NCBI GenBank assembly: GCA_015661855.1
Contig: DQVH01000108.1
Location: 1-16,058 of the forward strand
DNA from: Desulfurococcales archaeon
Lineage (GTDB): Archaea; Thermoproteota; Thermoprotei_A; CAZTBM01; SZUA-1508
Direction: 5' to 3'
Length of the DNA: 16,058 bases
The first letter of the stretch is position 1; each line of letters opens with the position of its first letter. The position numbers and the translations under genes were made by a program. Positions 1 through 7,738 of this stretch are shown piece after piece. The notes below the pieces were generated by a model. The model saw only the letters and a program-made list of their open reading frames with translations. It searched no databases and was not told the DNA's origin.

Positions 1-809
1 AGTTTTCTAGCATCTTGAACTCTAAACTCTATTTTATCTTCAACATTAGCTGAAATAGCATTAAGAATAGCTCCACGTATATGTTTAGGTGATATATCGT
101 AGCACTTAATACATGATAGGTTATAGTGTAGTGCAGCCTCTATAGGTATCGTACCTCCACCACACATGGGATCTAATAGTACTTCCCCATTTCTTACTTT
201 AGCTAATTTTAGCATAGCATTTGCTAATGTAGGCTTTAAGGCACCGGGATGATCATATACTCTATACCCTCTCCTATGAAGTGATGTATCTCCCGTTAAA
301 ATCAGATTAATAGAGCATGTATCTTCATAAACGTCTACTCCTATCTCAACATTCGGGTAGTCTAGGTTTACTGGTGCAGGTATACCTTTATGAAGTTCGG
401 CTACTAGCTTTCTGACAGCATCACCTGCTACACGGCCAATATCCAATGATGTAAATTCATGTGATCCAACCCTTTCAGCTCTAATAGCGAAAGTTGTGTA
501 AGGTAATATGTACTGTAGAATCTTCTTTGTTGAATAGACCAGCTCATATATATCTTCGAGACCCCTCCTATCCTTTGATATTTTAGCCTCATTTAGTAAG
601 AGGAATATCTTATTTATCATTGTTGCTTTGTCTACTAATAGCTCAACAACTCTATTTATATCCTTCTCATCTAAACTCAATTCTACAACGACTCTACCTC
701 TAAATTTAGGGTGAGGCTTAATAGAGCTACAACATCCTTTAAGGAGGCATTCTAATTCCTCTATTACAAGATCCTCTATTCCTGGATTCGTTGTTACTAT
801 AAGCTTCAT
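1..809 (-). CDS. THUMP-domain tRNA guanine-N2 methyltransferase, Trm14-like (partial, 3' end beyond window)
   Basis: The frame reads from an ATG at 809 to the window edge, giving 269 residues without a stop. The N-terminal part (MKLIVTTNPGIEDLVIEEL) and the following alpha/beta region look like the ferredoxin-like plus THUMP module of RNA-binding modification enzymes. A Rossmann methyltransferase motif, DPMCGGGTIPIEAA, begins at residue 213. This motif is closer to the Trm14/RlmL group (COG0116) than to Trm11/TrmG10, so m2G formation at tRNA position 6 is the best guess, known from the Methanocaldococcus enzyme. The catalytic NPPY-type motif should lie in the missing C-terminal part. The ATG overlaps the trmJ stop codon as ATGA, and AGGAGG lies about 12 bases upstream, so coupled translation at the end of the long operon is likely. 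Family is confident; the modified position is inferred. Confidence 0.75.
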   Translation of the reverse strand, partial: MKLIVTTNPGIEDLVIEELECLLKGCCSSIKPHPKFRGRVVVELSLDEKDINRVVELLVDKATMINKIFLLLNEAKISKDRRGLEDIYELVYSTKKILQYILPYTTFAIRAERVGSHEFTSLDIGRVAGDAVRKLVAELHKGIPAPVNLDYPNVEIGVDVYEDTCSINLILTGDTSLHRRGYRVYDHPGALKPTLANAMLKLAKVRNGEVLLDPMCGGGTIPIEAALHYNLSCIKCYDISPKHIRGAILNAISANVEDKIEFRVQDARK

Positions 810-1540
810 TCTTCTATGTCGCCTCCTTCAAGAAGAATATTTATTTTTCTAAAGAAAGATATTAGGGCTTTAGCTTCATCCTCTGAAGGATTAGCTCTAG
901 CAATAATCCTCTTCAGTATTGTAGAGGTTTTCCTCCTTCTATAATCTGTTGCTTTAAGTTTACTCATAACGTCATCAATATATTTCTCTAGTAATTTACG
1001 TGTATATGGGGTTACAGGTTTATGTAGTCGTGTTGATAAATGGCTTTTCTCAACTCCTTTAATGTGTTTATAAAGTTCATAGAATATTATTACAGCAGCA
1101 TGGGATACATTTAATATTGGATATTTTGGTGATGCAGGTATTGTTATTATTAAATCCATAATCTCTAATTCCCTTCTCATCAACCCTACACTTTCTCTTC
1201 CAAAAACTATAGCTACTTTACCTTTAAACTCTGATATTATTTTCACTCCCTCCTCTAGTGCATGTACTCTTCGTATATAATCACGGATATCCCCGGGTAC
1301 TCCTGTTGTACCAACTTTCAATTGTACATCCATTAATGCTTCATTTAATGAGTGAACTATTTTACAGTTTTCTAGTATGGATACCGCATGACTAGCAAAT
1401 CTCTTAGCTTCATCTAAACTCACTTTCGGATTTACAATCCATAACTCTTGTAGGTCAAAATTCATCATAGCTCTAGCTATGAATCCAATATTGTTTTCAC
1501 CTTCAGGTTCAACAAGTACTACTCTAATCTCCGGTAACAT
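806..1540 (-). CDS. trmJ: tRNA 2'-O-ribose methyltransferase TrmJ (SPOUT family, Cm32)
   Basis: A 244-residue SpoU/SPOUT-class methyltransferase. All three family motifs are visible: motif 1 at residues 11-28 (EPEGENNIGFIARAMMNF, with the conserved Asn17 and Arg23), motif 2 GRESVGL at 114-120, and motif 3 around 134-156 (IPASPKYPILNVSHAA followed by a YEL helix), which form the trefoil knot that binds S-adenosylmethionine. A basic C-terminal extension of about 80 residues follows, as in TrmJ dimers. The Sulfolobus acidocaldarius enzyme methylates the ribose of C32; all three tRNAs in this window have C32. The start overlaps the upstream methyltransferase gene by 17 bases, and its own stop overlaps the next start by 4, so it sits in a tightly packed operon. 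Confidence 0.9.
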   Translation of the reverse strand: MLPEIRVVLVEPEGENNIGFIARAMMNFDLQELWIVNPKVSLDEAKRFASHAVSILENCKIVHSLNEALMDVQLKVGTTGVPGDIRDYIRRVHALEEGVKIISEFKGKVAIVFGRESVGLMRRELEIMDLIITIPASPKYPILNVSHAAVIIFYELYKHIKGVEKSHLSTRLHKPVTPYTRKLLEKYIDDVMSKLKATDYRRRKTSTILKRIIARANPSEDEAKALISFFRKINILLEGGDIEE

Positions 1541-2177
1541 TGCTAGTCGCCTTGATTACAACTATATCTTCGAAAAAGATATGTAATTTTGCTACTACTT
1601 TACCTTTCAGATTTACCCTAGACATAGCGTTTATAGTTTTACTAATATCCGATATTGATGATTGAACTAGAAATAACACTCCACCTCTAGTAAGAGTTTT
1701 ACTTGAGAAGTCTATTATAGCATCTATAACACTTCTACCATTAACCCCGCCATACCATGATAAATCTTCTATGCTTAACGTGTTTTCTGCTATTTCTTCA
1801 CCTAACGGTAGGTATGGTGGATTAGATACAATTAAGTCTAAATATCTTCCATGTCTGAATGGGGGTTTGGTTATGTCACATTGTAGTAAGTCTACATAAT
1901 CATAAACGTTATTCTCTAAGAGATTCTCTTTAGTATTATATAGTGCTTTAATATTTATATCACATGCTACTACGTAACTTGCTATACCATTTACAAGTAG
2001 TTGAAGTGTTATAATGCCGCATCCACACCCTATATCCATGGCTTTCCTGTAATTCCCTTTCTCCCTGCTTAATGTTGAAAGTAGTAGGTATGTATCTTCG
2101 GCTGGGTAGTATACGCCACTGTAAACTTTCAACTTTATATTTTCAAGGTTTAGCTCTTTAAATTCCCAGTTAGCCAT
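1524..2177 (-). CDS. HemK2/Mtq2-like protein glutamine methyltransferase (release factor modification)
   Basis: A 217-residue class I methyltransferase of the HemK/PrmC superfamily. Visible are the YPAEDT element (24-29) typical of the HemK2/Mtq2 branch, the cofactor motif MDIGCGCGI (47-55), and the NPPY catalytic tetrapeptide (119-122, in SNPPYLPL) that orients a glutamine side chain. There is no N-terminal helical domain as in bacterial PrmC, which fits the short archaeal/eukaryotic form. The expected substrate is the GGQ glutamine of archaeal release factor aRF1, with a Trm112-like zinc protein as partner; no Trm112 gene is in this window. It overlaps rsmA upstream by 28 bases and trmJ downstream by 17 bases, so independent transcription is unlikely. 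Substrate assignment is by family. Confidence 0.82.
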   Translation of the reverse strand: MANWEFKELNLENIKLKVYSGVYYPAEDTYLLLSTLSREKGNYRKAMDIGCGCGIITLQLLVNGIASYVVACDINIKALYNTKENLLENNVYDYVDLLQCDITKPPFRHGRYLDLIVSNPPYLPLGEEIAENTLSIEDLSWYGGVNGRSVIDAIIDFSSKTLTRGGVLFLVQSSISDISKTINAMSRVNLKGKVVAKLHIFFEDIVVIKATSNVTGD

Positions 2178-3049
2178 GGTAGTATGTACTCCACTATTTC
2201 TAGTATATCATTTATGTCTAGATCTCTAACACGCTTCCTCATAATATGCTGTTTTTCGGAGTATAACTGTTGTAGTATAGAGTTAATACCCTTTTCCTCA
2301 AGGTATTTCTTCAGTGGTTTATATGTTAGCTTATTTCTTTGAGAGAATAGGTATCTAGTTAGCTCTGATAGTATATTATATTTCAGTTTACTCTTAGAAT
2401 TTAGCTTTTTGGGTTTAAGGACTATCATTGTCGACTCTACTTCAGGTGGAGGGTAGAATGATTTGGGAGGATACGTTTTCTTAACACTTACATCATATAG
2501 CATTTTAACTGTTATAGTTAGTCTACCATAGTTAGGTGAGCCTCTTTCAGCTGTTATACGTTTAACTACATCGCTTTGTAGCATTAAAATGGCTTTCTCA
2601 AAAGTGAACTCATGGAGTTTAAATAGGAGAGGTGTTGATATATGGTATGGTGTATTCGATATAATTATATCGATTCTTCTAGGATTATACTCTAGGATAT
2701 CCTGTTGAACAATTTCAATATTACTATAGCTTGATAGTTCATTTCTTAACACATTGACTAGTCTCTTATCTATCTCAACTGCTATCACCTTCTCTGCTTC
2801 TAGTGCTAGATACCTTGTTATTGTTCCTATGCCTGCACCTATCTCTAATACTATTCTACCGTGTAGTGGGCGAGAGTATTTGAGAAACTCCCATATTATG
2901 TTAGGATCTACTACGAAGTGCTGACTCAGCTTCTTCTTGGGGGTAATATTATACTTTCTTAGTATGTTTAATGTGTAGTCTAGTAATTCTCTTCTACTAA
3001 CGCGTATACAGTGTTCTTGGGTCATTGTTTTAAGGCTACCTTGAACCAC
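2150..3049 (-). CDS. rsmA: 16S rRNA adenine dimethyltransferase RsmA (KsgA/Dim1)
   Basis: SAM-dependent enzyme that makes two adjacent N6,N6-dimethyladenosines near the 3' end of 16S rRNA, a late step of small-subunit assembly. In the 299-residue reading, KKKLSQHFVVDPNI (38-51) is the family N-terminal signature, EIGAGIGT (69-76) the cofactor loop, VEID (91-94) the ribose-binding acid, QDIL (116-119) the adenine contact, and SNTPYHIS (131-138) the catalytic motif. NTPY rather than NLPY also occurs in some Dim1 proteins. The C-terminal helical domain follows from about residue 200. The start is uncertain: GTG at 3049 overlaps DUF655 by 14 bases and has no ribosome-binding site, while an in-frame ATG at 3025 (291 residues) lies just behind the DUF655 stop. 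Family members usually begin close to the KKxLxQ segment, which favours the shorter form. Confidence 0.93.
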   Translation of the reverse strand: MVQGSLKTMTQEHCIRVSRRELLDYTLNILRKYNITPKKKLSQHFVVDPNIIWEFLKYSRPLHGRIVLEIGAGIGTITRYLALEAEKVIAVEIDKRLVNVLRNELSSYSNIEIVQQDILEYNPRRIDIIISNTPYHISTPLLFKLHEFTFEKAILMLQSDVVKRITAERGSPNYGRLTITVKMLYDVSVKKTYPPKSFYPPPEVESTMIVLKPKKLNSKSKLKYNILSELTRYLFSQRNKLTYKPLKKYLEEKGINSILQQLYSEKQHIMRKRVRDLDINDILEIVEYILPWLTGNLKS

Positions 3050-3683
3050 TCATACTATGCATTCTAACCAAGTATCCTAGATATATAGCCCCCTCCTTAC
3101 CTGGAGGCGGTTTAACGAATAGGTAGTATTTTTCCTCACCCATAATCTCTGATATTATTCTATCTCTCAACGACTTTACAGGATCTGGTATTTTAGTACG
3201 TTCGGTTAAGTCTTTGAATGAAGTGAAGGGTTTTTTCTTTCTTTCTTCAATGATAGTCTTCATAGACTTTTTCCCTATACCTGGGAGTAGCTCAAGAGCG
3301 TGTAGTCTTATCGTTATTGGTTCGGCTATGTTAAAGAATTGTATGTAAACATTTTCAAATGTTCGTATAATTTTTTCTACTATATTAACGAGTTCATCTT
3401 TAGCAACAGATGATAAATCATCATAACTTATTCTACCATAGACAAAGGCTATTTTATCTCTATATCCCCTCGATATGTATACTCTCTCACCTATCGATAG
3501 TGTTACACCTGGTCTTGGTATAACCTCTAGTAGCATAAAGTATTTTTCACCAACAACTTGAGCTATAGGTCTCCTCCTATGCTCAATATGTTTATCTAGA
3601 GGGTTTCCCTGAGGGAAGAAGTCTAAAACGTAAGCGTATTCCTCCATAAGCTCTGGTTCGTATCTAGCCATTCTCCTATACAA
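3036..3683 (-). CDS. DUF655 family protein, predicted RNA/nucleic-acid binding
   Basis: A 215-residue member of the archaeal DUF655 family (COG1491); no function is established that I know of. The N-terminal half (about 15-115) begins with EEYAYVLDFFPQGNP and is a beta-rich region that reads like an OB/S1-type barrel. A helix-hairpin-helix follows at about 129-162 (ALELLPGIGKKSMKTIIEER), a non-specific nucleic-acid-binding element. The basic C-terminal tail is short. The start is TTG at 3683: GGTGT stands 5 bases upstream, whereas the later in-frame ATG at 3671 has its purine tract touching the codon. It lies between rpoF and rsmA in a cluster seen in many archaea, so a role in ribosome assembly or transcription-translation is a reasonable inference. 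Confidence 0.85.
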   Translation of the reverse strand: MYRRMARYEPELMEEYAYVLDFFPQGNPLDKHIEHRRRPIAQVVGEKYFMLLEVIPRPGVTLSIGERVYISRGYRDKIAFVYGRISYDDLSSVAKDELVNIVEKIIRTFENVYIQFFNIAEPITIRLHALELLPGIGKKSMKTIIEERKKKPFTSFKDLTERTKIPDPVKSLRDRIISEIMGEEKYYLFVKPPPGKEGAIYLGYLVRMHSMSGSR

Positions 3684-3764
3684 GACTTACACCAAAATCT
3701 CGTATTACCTTCTATTTGTGCTAGTTTATTCAGGTGATAGTTTTAGCTTAACTACTTATAGAGT

Positions 3765-4103
3765 TTAATCTCCTTTACATTCAGATATGACCTTTAATAT
3801 TTCATTTAGCTCCTCTGTTGTAAATGTTTTCTCCTCTATCGAAACTATCGTTCTAAGCTCATCAACTGTTGAAGGCATAATATTAACTATCATTACACTA
3901 GTTTCCCTACGCAATCCAAATTTTCTACACAATTCTGAGACTAAACGTAATGCTATGTCAGGTTTACATTTACTAATTTTTTTAAGGTAGTTTAGTGTTT
4001 TACGTTGAATATCTAATACTTCATTTTCCTTAATTCTACGTTCAAGAATATCCTTTGCTACAGGTAATGGTATATCCTCGTAACCTATAATTTCCCTTGG
4101 CAT
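3765..4103 (-). CDS. rpoF: DNA-directed RNA polymerase subunit F (Rpb4 homologue)
   Basis: A 112-residue small helical protein matching archaeal RpoF (COG1460). The N-terminal strand-helix region (IIGYEDIPLPVAKDIL) is the part that contacts RpoE, and the C-terminal helices (about 60-110, including IMPSTVDELRTIVSIEEKTF) form the HRDC-like fold. With RpoE (Rpb7) it makes the polymerase stalk that binds nascent RNA and helps open complex formation and termination. rpoE is not in this window. Its ATG lies 21 bases behind the rpl21e stop; GGGTAAGAGT before the ATG is only a weak ribosome-binding site. The 81-base gap to the DUF655 gene shows no clear promoter, so co-transcription through it is likely. 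Confidence 0.92.
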   Translation of the reverse strand: MPREIIGYEDIPLPVAKDILERRIKENEVLDIQRKTLNYLKKISKCKPDIALRLVSELCRKFGLRRETSVMIVNIMPSTVDELRTIVSIEEKTFTTEELNEILKVISECKGD

Positions 4104-4124
4104 ACTCTTACCCTACAGTCCTCT

Positions 4125-4421
4125 CTACTTAGCTGGTATCATATGCTCAGGTCTGATAAATAATGTTTTTTCCTTATCGCCGAGGTATACTTTAACGATG
4201 TATGCTCGCCCTCTCTTACCCACAACGACACCTGTCTTTCCATGATATCTTCTATGAGGCATACCTTTAACTATTGATGGGTTAATAACAATGTGTACTC
4301 TATCACCTGGTTTATACTCGTATAGTATTCTACTTAGGGGTGGTATTGCACCTCTTTCCCTAATATTCTTTCTCAGTAGTTTCCTTGTTCTATGTCTATA
4401 GCCTTTGGGTGGTTTAACCAT
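4125..4421 (-). CDS. rpl21e: 50S ribosomal protein L21e
   Basis: A 98-residue basic protein with the full L21e signature: the N-terminal KGYRHRTRKLLRKNIRERG segment, the SH3-like core PGDRVHIVINPSIVKGMPHR, and YHGKTGVVVGKRGRAYIV. It is an archaeal/eukaryotic-type component of the large ribosomal subunit. The ATG has a good ribosome-binding site, GGAGGG about 9 bases upstream. An 83-base gap separates it from the pus10 stop; no convincing TATA box is visible there, so it is most likely read from upstream, with its own ribosome-binding site supporting high translation. Length is normal for the family. Confidence 0.96.
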   Translation of the reverse strand: MVKPPKGYRHRTRKLLRKNIRERGAIPPLSRILYEYKPGDRVHIVINPSIVKGMPHRRYHGKTGVVVGKRGRAYIVKVYLGDKEKTLFIRPEHMIPAK

Positions 4422-4504
4422 AGTGTTTAACCCTCCTTTACACTACTACTAAGGCTAGGTTTACCCTACTGTACTGTAGGAGAAAAGTGTTTCTAATAAT
4501 CATT

Positions 4505-5818
4505 TCAGTATACCGCTAAAACATCTAACTCTACACATTTGAGGTTTTTACCAATTATATCTGAAAAGCTTGGTTTTGTTCTTCCATTATCTCCTTCAAT
4601 TAACTCTTTTACATAGAGTCCTCCTTGACACACTATTAGTGATTCAATTACATTTTTAGCTATAAGTTTACATTTGACAACGTATACTGTTTTCACCCTG
4701 ACTATATCCTTCCTCCTATGAAGAACTCTTAGTGGTGTCCGCTGTTTTATTCTTGTATTTCTCAGTTTCTCTTCAAGTAACTCTATATCCCTTTGCGATA
4801 ATGGTTCTTGAGATACTATTAATGCTCTGTATGCTTTTTTCTGATACTTAGCCTCCATTTTCACCTTAGATACATCCTTTTTTGATGTTTCGGATTCTAA
4901 TATTACATTAACGAATTCACACTGTTTATTTACGTATTCCTCCATATACTTTAATGGTATTTGCCTCTTCCTAGCCTGTTTTAACTCTATAATTAGTGGT
5001 CTACCTGTACCCAACATTCTAGCATCTATATCCTCTCTACCAGCAGCATGAATTTTTAATTCAGTAGCATCAACTAGGTTACATAGGGTCTCTAACGTAC
5101 CTGCAATGGATATGTCAGTTCTAGGTTTTCCTAATCGTGTAATCCATTTCGACTGTGATATACCCCTACCTATCTTTAAATATCTTCCCTTGATTAGTAG
5201 TGGCTTTACTTCTATATCTACTACACCTTTATTTAAATCAATTAGTATTACAGCGTGTGGTTCTTCAAAGTCTACTTCTAGATTGAATGTTTCTACTACT
5301 CTCTTTCCAATCTCACGTTTTATTTCGTTTTTAATTGACTCTGCGTACTCAAACTTATATTTTCTAATTAACTCTTCTTCACGTTTAGCCATATCTATAG
5401 GTATTCTTACTCCGACATGGAATTTTCTTATCTCATAGTTTCTTAGTATCTCAGATACTTTAGTGAAATAATAGTCTAGTATCTCATCTAGATCTCCTCC
5501 ACAAATATAGCATGTATTCTTACTAAGGTTATTTACTATAGTTTCGTCCCTACTCAGAATACCCATACTTATCAGAGTTTCAATGAATGGGTTGAACATA
5601 ATGTTTTTAGTTATATTTAGTATTTCGTTGTAGCCTAATTTATGAATGAAGTCCTTAATATACATTGTTAGTAGAGTTTTCAAGGCTAAACCACGTAACT
5701 TATTGTCCAGCCCCATACCCTTTCTAGCGTAAAGTCTGCCAAGACAACGATCACAGAGTGCATACTCCTTTAATACCTCTAAAATTTTCCCTAATACTTC
5801 ACCTTCATCTAACTTCAC
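4505..5818 (-). CDS. pus10: tRNA pseudouridine synthase Pus10 (Psi54/Psi55)
   Basis: A 437-residue enzyme of the archaeal Pus10 family that converts U54 and U55 in the T loop of tRNA to pseudouridine. The N-terminal part carries a zinc site from two CxxC pairs (C22/C25 in CDRCLGR; C103/C106 in CYICGG) within a THUMP-like RNA-binding region. The catalytic domain contains GREDIDARMLGTGRP (260-274), which holds the essential aspartate (the E-D-I-D segment, 262-265). It starts with GTG; GGTGA lies 7 bases upstream and its last three bases are the TGA stop codon of the trmY-like gene, so the two are probably translationally coupled. All three tRNAs here have the T loop TTCAAAT with U54 and U55. 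Length is normal for archaeal Pus10. Confidence 0.94.
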   Translation of the reverse strand: MKLDEGEVLGKILEVLKEYALCDRCLGRLYARKGMGLDNKLRGLALKTLLTMYIKDFIHKLGYNEILNITKNIMFNPFIETLISMGILSRDETIVNNLSKNTCYICGGDLDEILDYYFTKVSEILRNYEIRKFHVGVRIPIDMAKREEELIRKYKFEYAESIKNEIKREIGKRVVETFNLEVDFEEPHAVILIDLNKGVVDIEVKPLLIKGRYLKIGRGISQSKWITRLGKPRTDISIAGTLETLCNLVDATELKIHAAGREDIDARMLGTGRPLIIELKQARKRQIPLKYMEEYVNKQCEFVNVILESETSKKDVSKVKMEAKYQKKAYRALIVSQEPLSQRDIELLEEKLRNTRIKQRTPLRVLHRRKDIVRVKTVYVVKCKLIAKNVIESLIVCQGGLYVKELIEGDNGRTKPSFSDIIGKNLKCVELDVLAVY

Positions 5819-5825
5819 AGATTAC

Positions 5826-6356
5826 TCACCGTAACCCAATATTATCCAGTAGTATGTTTAGTACTGTAATTATTTGGTCATTGGTGTATAAGTTTTCATC
5901 TATATTAACATAGTATACTTCACTCCTTTTAGAAGTTGAAATAAACTTTATAGCTTCAGGTAGTAGTATGGTTATTTTGTCTTTCACCTTATGCTTAATC
6001 GTATTGAGAATGTAGTTAACTTTTAAACCTCTACGGTTAATTACTATTACGATATCGGATCCCACATTAACTTTATTGTAGTGTATTCTTCTGAAACTTA
6101 TACCTTTACATTCACCCTTTACTAGAGTTCTCCTTAATAATCCTGAAGCACTTTCAAAATCTGGCCTATAGTTTTTTATGTATCTCCCAACTATCCTTAT
6201 TTCAGCCCACTCTTTAACTAAGATTATGGTTATTTCAACATTCCTTCTTATACCATGTGATAGAAGGAGTGCTGCATTTATTTGTGAAATCACATCACCT
6301 ATTTTGAGTAACATATCGTTTAGTGAGCTATAGGCTATTATGAAGTGTCGTTTCAT
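5826..6356 (-). CDS. TrmY-like SPOUT protein, probable tRNA pseudouridine-54 N1-methyltransferase (divergent)
   Basis: A 176-residue protein that I assign to the TrmY family (COG1901) from motifs recalled from characterised members. The segment LLLSHGIRRNVEI (30-42) matches the TrmY block LSHxIRRDV; GRYIKNYRPDFESASGLLRR (57-76) matches the block with PDERS and a following helix; GISFRR (85-90) matches the PGIYVRR-like strand. TrmY methylates N1 of Psi54, the product of Pus10, whose gene begins 7 bases after this stop. It is short for the family (usually near 200): the N-terminal linker is reduced, and the Gly-Asp cofactor loop and a Cys before the last helix are not recognisable. It lies 12 bases behind srp54 and has no clear ribosome-binding site. 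An inactive or altered-specificity SPOUT protein is the main alternative. Confidence 0.68.
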   Translation of the reverse strand: MKRHFIIAYSSLNDMLLKIGDVISQINAALLLSHGIRRNVEITIILVKEWAEIRIVGRYIKNYRPDFESASGLLRRTLVKGECKGISFRRIHYNKVNVGSDIVIVINRRGLKVNYILNTIKHKVKDKITILLPEAIKFISTSKRSEVYYVNIDENLYTNDQIITVLNILLDNIGLR

Positions 6357-6368
6357 AAGTATTTGCCA

Positions 6369-7694
6369 TTACTCTATATGTAGTTTTCTTAGTAAACCTT
6401 TTCTACGTTTTATTTGTTTCAGCATTTTATTCATTATTTCATAGTATTTTAGTAGTTCTTTTACGTCCTCTATTGTTGTTCCAGAGCCTATAGCTATTCT
6501 CCTCATTCTTGACCTATCTATTTTACTTGGCTTCTCTAGTTCCTCATACGTCATTGAGTTTATTATTGCAAGCCATTTGTCCATTTTCTCTTCAGTTAGT
6601 TTTAACTGGTCTTCGCTTGGTAATGTTAATGAGAATCCAGGGATCATTTGTAATAGTTTTGATAGAGGCCCCATTCTCCTAATAGATTTTATTTGGTAGT
6701 ATAGGTCTCTTAGTGTTATCCTTCCCGACTTTAATATCTCGTATTGTTTTTTAGCTAATTCCTCCTCTAATTGTGCTTCTCTTATCTTATCTAAAAGTGC
6801 TTCAATATCGCCTAGTCCGAGCAGTCTACTAACAAAACCTTTAGGTGAAAACCTCTCAATATCCTCTATTAACTCGCCTGTACCAATGAATTTTATTTTT
6901 GCACCTGTCGCAGCAACAGCTGATAATGCTCCACCACCCTTAGCTGTTCCATCCATTTTAGTAATCATTATTGAGCCTATAGGTGTTGCCTCATGGAATG
7001 CTTTAGCTTGTATGTATGCTTGTTGACCTATACTAGCATCAATTATAAGCATTACTTCGTCAGGTTTTATAGCTTTAGCGATATTCTTCATCTCCTCTAA
7101 TAATCCCTTCTCCTCCTTATGTCTACCTGCTGTATCAATTATTATGATGTCGAAGTTTTGCTTCTTAAAGTACTCAACACCCTCCAATGCCAGTTTTATT
7201 GAGTTTTTCTCGCCTTCACGGCCATAAACGGGGATATTTATTTTTTCACCAAGCTGTTTTAACTGTATGTATGCTGCTGGCCTAAATGTATCAGCACACA
7301 CCAGTCCTACTTTGAAACCTCTTTTAGCGTAGTAATATGCTAGTTTTGCTGCACTAGTGGTTTTGCCGCTACCCTGTATTCCAACGAGCATTATAATGTA
7401 CGGTTTTTTCTTAGGTAATACATTTGGTTCTTCTAGTCCACCAAAGAGTTTTACTAGTTCATCTAGTAGTATTTTGACTACCCATTCTCTCCTAGTTATA
7501 CCTGGAGGTGGTTTTTCCTCTAACGCTCTCTTCTTAACACTCCTTGTTAATTGAAAAACGAGTTTAACATTAACATCTGCTTTAAGTAGAGTTCTCTGTA
7601 GATCTCTAATTAACTCGTTAACTGCTTTTTCGTATGAACTGCTTGATCTAAGGAGTTTTCTTACGGCTTCTCTAAGTCCTTCCAGTCCCTTCAT
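6369..7694 (-). CDS. srp54: Signal recognition particle 54 kDa protein (SRP54/Ffh)
   Basis: A 441-residue GTPase that binds signal sequences on ribosome-nascent chains with 7S RNA and delivers them to the FtsY receptor at the membrane. N domain: helices at 1-85. G domain: P-loop GIQGSGKTT (105-113), DTFRPAA (135-141), DTAGRH (187-192), TKMDGTAKGGG (245-255). M domain: from about residue 300, with the RRMGPLSKLLQMIPG hinge helix and the SRMRRIAIGSGT motif that binds SRP RNA. Length is normal. The ATG follows the eif5a stop by 44 bases; GGTG lies about 11 bases upstream. A TTAAAA element in the gap (about 7712-7720) could serve as an extra promoter, but read-through from eif5a is as likely. No 7S RNA gene is seen here. 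Confidence 0.97.
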   Translation of the reverse strand: MKGLEGLREAVRKLLRSSSSYEKAVNELIRDLQRTLLKADVNVKLVFQLTRSVKKRALEEKPPPGITRREWVVKILLDELVKLFGGLEEPNVLPKKKPYIIMLVGIQGSGKTTSAAKLAYYYAKRGFKVGLVCADTFRPAAYIQLKQLGEKINIPVYGREGEKNSIKLALEGVEYFKKQNFDIIIIDTAGRHKEEKGLLEEMKNIAKAIKPDEVMLIIDASIGQQAYIQAKAFHEATPIGSIMITKMDGTAKGGGALSAVAATGAKIKFIGTGELIEDIERFSPKGFVSRLLGLGDIEALLDKIREAQLEEELAKKQYEILKSGRITLRDLYYQIKSIRRMGPLSKLLQMIPGFSLTLPSEDQLKLTEEKMDKWLAIINSMTYEELEKPSKIDRSRMRRIAIGSGTTIEDVKELLKYYEIMNKMLKQIKRRKGLLRKLHIE

Positions 7695-7738
7695 AAACTG
7701 TTTTACACCTTACATTTTAACACTCATTAGCTTACTGT

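Noticed and set aside
2648..2659. NTPY in place of NLPY in the RsmA catalytic motif
   Set aside because: The same variant occurs in some Dim1 proteins (I recall it in the yeast enzyme), so it does not indicate loss of function.
3684..3764. Possible C/D-box sRNA (GGTGATAG near 3733 on the plus strand)
   Set aside because: No matching D box and no second box pair at proper spacing; other gaps were scanned by eye for RTGATGA/CTGA pairs without success.
3787..3990. Plus-strand open frames inside rpoF, pus10, srp54, nadK, DUF371, fen1 and cdc48
   Set aside because: Each lies opposite a well-recognised gene, has Ser/Leu-rich low-information sequence and no family signature; this coordinate pair is one example of the set.
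4465..4480. Hairpin CCTAC-N6-GTAGG between pus10 and rpl21e
   Set aside because: Only five base pairs and no T tract on the transcribed strand, so neither a terminator nor a regulatory element is supported.
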